Of a stretch of DNA of 36,309 nucleotides, positions 32,896 to 36,309 are shown piece by piece. This stretch comes from Campylobacteraceae bacterium (GTDB lineage Bacteria; Campylobacterota; Campylobacteria; Campylobacterales; Sulfurovaceae). The position numbers were made by a program, and so were the translations under genes. The DNA is taken from contig JALWPZ010000254.1 of the NCBI GenBank assembly GCA_026994745.1, positions 1-36,309 on the forward strand, written 5' to 3'. Position 1 is the stretch's first letter. Every line of letters starts with the position of its first letter. Under the pieces are notes generated by a model, which was not told the origin of the DNA, ran no database searches, and saw only the letters and a list, made by a program, of their open reading frames with translations.

Positions 32896-33252
32896 TTGAT
32901 CTCTTTTCGATTGATGAAGATCGCTGTGATCGGTTCGATTTTGACGTTGGGAATTGCCACTGCGAAATGCCCATCTCGTCCTGTCACTAAACGGATAAGT
33001 GAAGAGAGAGTATCTGATAAACGAATGCACTCCGAACGTACTATATCGGCGAGAGAAACAGTGAAGAGAGATGGGTCGACCAGAACAGTCTCCGAGCGGG
33101 TTTCCGAACAAAGAAAAATTGACCCTCGTACGATCGAGAAAAGGGTGCTTTCTCCGAAGAGAGAGTCAGATAAGAGAGTGGTATCGAAACGGGAAAGAAC
33201 TGAGCGAGAGCAAAGTAGCAGAGTGATTGCGACGCGTTGTCAAAACCCCTGA
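32896..33252 (+). CDS. Small secreted Arg/Ser/Glu-rich repeat protein, unknown
   Basis: A 118-residue protein of no family I recognise. The start is taken as TTG at 32896, because AGGAA lies seven bases upstream; the ATG at 32914 (MKIAVIGS) lacks a ribosome site but would also give a signal peptide. The N-terminus is hydrophobic with an ATA-type cleavage point. The mature part is a short-period repeat of Arg/Lys, Val/Ile, Ser and Glu (for example RISEERVSDKRMHSERT, RTVSERVSEQRK and SDKRVVSKRER) framed by one Cys near each end (AKCPS and TRCQNP). DNA composition is less GC-rich than its neighbours. It starts 9 bases after mshG, so it is probably co-transcribed with the pilus operon. Confidence 0.6.
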   Translation: MISFRLMKIAVIGSILTLGIATAKCPSRPVTKRISEERVSDKRMHSERTISARETVKRDGSTRTVSERVSEQRKIDPRTIEKRVLSPKRESDKRVVSKRERTEREQSSRVIATRCQNP

Positions 33253-33274
33253 CACATGACCGGGAGCTCTGAGC

Positions 33275-33317
33275 TGCCGGATCGATTCGATCACGTGATG
33301 ATCAACATGATCCGGCA
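33275..33317. terminator. Large hairpin between convergent genes
   Basis: Nine-base arms TGCCGGATC (33275-33283) and GATCCGGCA (33309-33317) enclose an ATCACGTGAT palindrome. The structure lies between the ends of the small secreted gene (plus) and kdsB (minus), as expected for a two-way terminator. Confidence 0.5.
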
Positions 33318-33331
33318 TTGATAGTAAGCGA

Positions 33332-34051
33332 TTACAACAGATGCTTTCGGATCGCTCGTTGCAGATCCTCGGGGGTGTCGATTCCGAAACTCTCCGTCTC
33401 CACTTCCGTCATGGCGATACGGTATCCGTGGGCCAGGATCCGCAGCTGCTCCAGCTTTTCGATCCGCTCCAGCGCCGTCTCATTCAGGCTCGTATAGCGT
33501 TCCAGACTCTCCATCGTGTAGCCGTAGATCCCCAGGTGTCCTTTGTATTCGTCGAAGTGGTGATCCCTGGGGTAGGGGATCTTGGCCCGGGAGAAGTAGA
33601 GAGCCCAATCCTCTTCGTCGGTGACCACTTTGACCAGATTGGGGTCGTCGGCCTCGGGATTGCGGATCCGCTTGTAGGCGCTGGCGGCCAGGAAGCGCTC
33701 CGCTCCGGCCATTCGGCGGGTGAGATCGTGGACCGCTTCGACCACCTCTTTTTCCAGGAAGGGTTCGTCGGCCTGGACATTGAGGATGATCTCGTCGGCA
33801 GGCAGATCCAGGATCCTTGCCGCTTCGTGGATCCGCTCGGTACCGGAGCGATGCTCCGCGGAGGTGAGTACGGCCCGGAAATCGTACTCCTCCGCCAAGG
33901 CCGCGACCTCCGTGGCATCGGTGGCGATGACGACGCTGTCGAGGGGAGCGACCGCCTGGGCGGTTCGGATCACCATAGGGATCCCCTGGATCTCGGCCAG
34001 GACCTTGCTGGGGAATCGGGTGGAGCCGATGCGTGCCGGAATGATGATCAT
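33332..34051 (-). CDS. kdsB: CMP-Kdo synthetase
   Basis: 3-deoxy-manno-octulosonate cytidylyltransferase (239 residues) activates Kdo with CTP to CMP-Kdo for lipopolysaccharide core synthesis. MIIIPARIGSTRFPSKVLAEI holds the nucleotide-binding motif, and VVIATDATEVA, SAEHRSGTERIHEA, ILNVQADEPFL, YFSRAKIPYPRD and HLGIYGYTMESLERY are diagnostic. The ATG at 34051 with AAGGAT upstream is chosen over an earlier in-frame start whose 29 extra residues are not family-like. It supplies WaaA, encoded at 7.8-8.9 kb. Confidence 0.96.
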   Translation of the reverse strand: MIIIPARIGSTRFPSKVLAEIQGIPMVIRTAQAVAPLDSVVIATDATEVAALAEEYDFRAVLTSAEHRSGTERIHEAARILDLPADEIILNVQADEPFLEKEVVEAVHDLTRRMAGAERFLAASAYKRIRNPEADDPNLVKVVTDEEDWALYFSRAKIPYPRDHHFDEYKGHLGIYGYTMESLERYTSLNETALERIEKLEQLRILAHGYRIAMTEVETESFGIDTPEDLQRAIRKHLL

Positions 34052-34072
34052 GAGGCGATCCTTTTTTCCCCG

Positions 34073-34078
34073 ATTATA
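34073..34078 (-). promoter_or_regulatory. -10 box of kdsB
   Basis: The minus strand reads TATAAT 22 bases before the kdsB start codon, in the 99-base divergent spacer shared with purH. Confidence 0.5.
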
Positions 34079-34111
34079 GAGGCCGAGGCTTAAACTTTCA
34101 TAGCCCTGGGA

Positions 34112-34117
34112 TATAAT
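34112..34117 (+). promoter_or_regulatory. -10 box of purH
   Basis: TATAAT lies 34 bases before the purH start. Together with the kdsB box it makes a divergent promoter pair; no -35 consensus or PurR-like operator was recognised. Confidence 0.5.
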
Positions 34118-34150
34118 TCCCCATACAATCATTTTCATAGAAGGAACGCC

Positions 34151-35683
34151 ATGCGTGCATTGTTAAGCGTCAGTGACAAGAGTGGGATCGTGGAATTCGC
34201 CAAAGGATTGTCCGAACTGGGTTGGGAGATCGTCTCCACGGGAGGGACCTACCGAACCCTGGCGGAGGCGGGGATCCCCGTCATCGAGATCGACGAAGTG
34301 ACGAAGTTCCCCGAGTGCTTCGACGGGCGGGTCAAGACCCTCAACCCCTATGTCCACGGGGGGATCCTCCATCGGCGGGATTTGGAGAGTCACCAAAAGC
34401 AGGCCCGGGAGTTGGGAATCACGGGGATCGACCTGGTCTGTGTCAACCTCTACCCCTTCAAAGAGACCATCGAACGCACCGACGATTTCGAAGAGATCGT
34501 GGAGAACATCGATATCGGGGGCCCGACCATGGTGCGCTCCGCCGCCAAGAACTTCGCCGACGTGCTCATCGTCACGGAAACGACCGATTACCCTTCGGTC
34601 CTGGAGGCGTTGCGAGAGGGGAAGGACACCCTGGAGTTCCGGCGGGACCTGATGATCAAGGCCTTCGAGCATACCGCGGCCTACGACGGGATGATCGCCA
34701 ACTATATGAACCAGCGTTTCCACGAAGGATTCGGACGCTATCAATTCATCAGTGGGAAGAAGGTCTTCGATACCCGCTACGGGGAGAACCCCCATCAGCA
34801 GGGGGCGCTCTACGAGTTCGGGGATTTCTTCAGCGGGAATTTCCATACCCTCAAAGGGGAAGCGAGCTTCAACAACCTCACCGACATCAACGGGGCGGTG
34901 AAGATCGCCGCCAGCTTCGGTGACGAGCCCGCCGTCTGCATCGTCAAGCATGGCAACCCCTGCGGTTTCGCTATCAAAGAGAACCTGCTGGAGAGTTACA
35001 CCGAGGCGCTCAAGTGCGATCCGGTGAGCGCCTTCGGCGGGGTCGTGGCGGTCAACGGGATCGTGGACGGGGAGTTGGCGAAGAAGATGAACGAAATGTT
35101 CCTGGAGGTGGTGGTCGCCGGTGATTTCACCCCCGAGGCGCTGGAGGCCTTTTCGGTCAAGAAGCGTCTGAAACTCTTCGCCCAGAAGCGCGAGACCCTA
35201 GTGATCGCCGGGGATCGGGCCGATTGCAAACACATCGAGGGGGGCTTCGTCTATCAGACGGCGGATTGCATCTGCGACAACGAGGTGAAGCGGGCGAAGC
35301 AGGTGAGCCGAAGTTCCGCTACGGAACAGGAAATGAAGGATCTGGAGATCGCCTGGAAAGTGGCGGGCCTGACCAAATCCAACTGCGTCGTCTATGTCAA
35401 GGATTCGGCGATGGTGGCGGTGGGTATGGGGATGACCTCCCGGGTGGACGCCGCGCGATGCGCCCTGAAGAAGGCCGAGGAGATGGGATTGGACGTCCGG
35501 GGGGCCGCCATGGCCAGCGAAGCCTTCTTCCCCTTCCGGGACAGCATCGACGCCGCGGCGGCCGCGGGGATCCGCGCGGTGATCGAACCGGGGGGAAGCG
35601 TCCGGGACGAAGAGGTGATCGAGGCGGCCGACGAGCATGGGATCGCCCTCTATTTCACCGGAGTACGCCACTTCCTGCACTAG
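34151..35683 (+). CDS. purH: AICAR formyltransferase / IMP cyclohydrolase
   Basis: The bifunctional enzyme (510 residues) performs the last two steps to IMP. The N-terminal IMP cyclohydrolase domain (about 1-190) has [53 protein letters not shown] and the [16 protein letters not shown] motif. The C-terminal transformylase (about 200-510) has [52 protein letters not shown] and EAFFPFRD. Both active-site sets look intact. PurE of the same pathway lies at 4.3-4.8 kb. Confidence 0.97.
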   Translation: MRALLSVSDKSGIVEFAKGLSELGWEIVSTGGTYRTLAEAGIPVIEIDEVTKFPECFDGRVKTLNPYVHGGILHRRDLESHQKQARELGITGIDLVCVNLYPFKETIERTDDFEEIVENIDIGGPTMVRSAAKNFADVLIVTETTDYPSVLEALREGKDTLEFRRDLMIKAFEHTAAYDGMIANYMNQRFHEGFGRYQFISGKKVFDTRYGENPHQQGALYEFGDFFSGNFHTLKGEASFNNLTDINGAVKIAASFGDEPAVCIVKHGNPCGFAIKENLLESYTEALKCDPVSAFGGVVAVNGIVDGELAKKMNEMFLEVVVAGDFTPEALEAFSVKKRLKLFAQKRETLVIAGDRADCKHIEGGFVYQTADCICDNEVKRAKQVSRSSATEQEMKDLEIAWKVAGLTKSNCVVYVKDSAMVAVGMGMTSRVDAARCALKKAEEMGLDVRGAAMASEAFFPFRDSIDAAAAAGIRAVIEPGGSVRDEEVIEAADEHGIALYFTGVRHFLH

Positions 35684-35689
35684 AATTGA

Positions 35690-35719
35690 TTGACATTGAC
35701 TAAAGGTTTTTGATATAAT
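35690..35719 (+). promoter_or_regulatory. Promoter of the cbpA/dnaJ-like gene
   Basis: TTGACA (35690-35695), an 18-base spacer and TATAAT (35714-35719) form the best consensus sigma-70 promoter in the window, 54 bases before the start codon. No CIRCE or HAIR-type heat-shock operator was recognised beside it. Confidence 0.65.
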
Positions 35720-35772
35720 CCACGAAAACATTTGAGTGGGGCAGATTGCAGTGCCCTCAAGGAGCAGGAAGA

Positions 35773-36309
35773 ATGGCCAAGAGTCTGTATGAAACATTGG
35801 GGGTGAGCGAGAACGCGAGCCCCGAAGAGATCAAAAAAGCCTATCGGAAACTGGCACGGAAATACCATCCGGATATCAACAAGGACCCGGAAGCCCAGGA
35901 GAAATTCAAGGAGATCAACGCCGCCTACGAGGTTCTGAGCGATCCCGAAAAGAAAGCCAAATACGATCAGTTCGGTGACCAGATGTTCGGAGGACAGAAC
36001 TTCAGCGACTTCGCCCGCAGTCAGGGGGCCGACGTGGATCTGGAAGAGATTCTGCGGGCCATGTTCGGTGGCGGCGGAGGTTTCGGCGGCTTCGGCGGCT
36101 TCAGCGGCGGCGGGGGCTTCGGCGGTCGCAGTGCCGGAGGATTCGGCGGCTTCGGGCACCAGGCCCCCGACCTGGATACCCGAGCCCGGATCACGGTTCC
36201 CTTCAATGTTTCCGTACTGGGGGGAAAACACCATATCACCACCAGCGAAGGGGAGAGCTTCGACATCAAGATCCCGGCGGGGATCAAGAGCGGAGAGACC
36301 CTGCGGGTC
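35773..36309 (+). CDS. cbpA: DnaJ-family co-chaperone CbpA-like, 3' end beyond window
   Basis: The visible 179 residues show a J domain (1-70) with the HPD motif in [39 protein letters not shown], a Gly/Phe-rich linker (about 95-130) and the start of the substrate-binding beta domain ([18 protein letters not shown] and [15 protein letters not shown]). There is no CxxCxGxG zinc finger between the linker and the beta domain, which marks it as CbpA/DnaJ2-type rather than full DnaJ. It works with DnaK on protein folding. A strong AAGGAGCAGGAAGA ribosome site precedes the ATG. In related bacteria such genes are often followed by hspR, which would be outside this window. Confidence 0.93.
   Translation, partial: MAKSLYETLGVSENASPEEIKKAYRKLARKYHPDINKDPEAQEKFKEINAAYEVLSDPEKKAKYDQFGDQMFGGQNFSDFARSQGADVDLEEILRAMFGGGGGFGGFGGFSGGGGFGGRSAGGFGGFGHQAPDLDTRARITVPFNVSVLGGKHHITTSEGESFDIKIPAGIKSGETLRV

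Noticed and set aside
33253-33331. Possible small RNA gene in the GC-rich hairpin region
   Set aside because: Only a 79-base gap between convergent genes with a terminator-like hairpin and no promoter; a terminator suffices.

Overview
The window is a dense stretch of bacterial chromosome. About 35 protein genes are packed with many 4-base start/stop overlaps, and no gene-free stretch exceeds 300 bases. The largest gaps are 4822-4998, 16312-16478, 10047-10195 and 6149-6282. I found no rRNA, tRNA, CRISPR array or transposase. Gene content and order point to a Campylobacterota (former Epsilonproteobacteria) chromosome. The block glyQ - NIF3 - HP0958-like zinc-ribbon protein - waaA - pseudouridine synthase follows, from memory, the order of Helicobacter pylori HP0960-HP0956. 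A lone atpB away from the other ATP synthase genes, and many -10 boxes (TATAAT) without a clear -35, fit the same phylum. Base composition is GC-rich for the phylum, so a Nitratifractor/Sulfurovum-like free-living relative is my guess, not a proof.

Layout. 1-2912 (minus strand): a NodB-like deacetylase, a PHP-family histidinol-phosphatase and a 5'-complete but truncated glnA. 2984-13188 (plus): a U32 peptidase-family protein, purE, a glutaredoxin, glyQ, NIF3, the HP0958-like protein, waaA, a DUF167 protein, an RluA-type pseudouridine synthase, ffh, atpB, a small membrane protein and a ThiE-like protein. 13238-16311 (minus): a di-haem cytochrome c peroxidase translationally coupled to a GGDEF-EAL protein. 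16479-24118 (plus): gatB, a voltage-gated-type K+ channel with an RCK domain, a separate RCK subunit, gpsA, glyS and era. 24225-33252 (plus): an eight-gene MSHA-type pilus assembly operon in the order mshI-J-K-L-M-N-E-G, followed by an odd small secreted Arg/Ser/Glu-rich protein. 33332-end: kdsB (minus), purH and a cbpA/dnaJ-like gene cut by the right edge.

What stands out. (1) Four spacers in the 4.8-10.2 kb region carry degenerate 7-base tandem repeats. In at least two of them a direct heptamer tract, one or two short hairpins and an inverted heptamer tract follow in that order. The repeats run into the 3' ends of glyQ and the DUF167 gene. (2) The C-terminal, channel-forming half of the MshL secretin gene is written in AT-rich, atypical codons while the rest of the gene matches the genome, which looks like an allele replacement. 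(3) The MSHA assembly operon has no pilin gene in the window and ends with an unfamiliar basic repeat protein. (4) A perfect 17-bp stem spans the purE stop codon.

How the genes work together. Most are housekeeping: glycyl-tRNA charging and tRNA-dependent amidation, purine synthesis, SRP targeting, Kdo activation and transfer for lipopolysaccharide, and glycerol phosphate supply. The accessory themes are surface appendage assembly, c-di-GMP signalling, peroxide defence and potassium handling.
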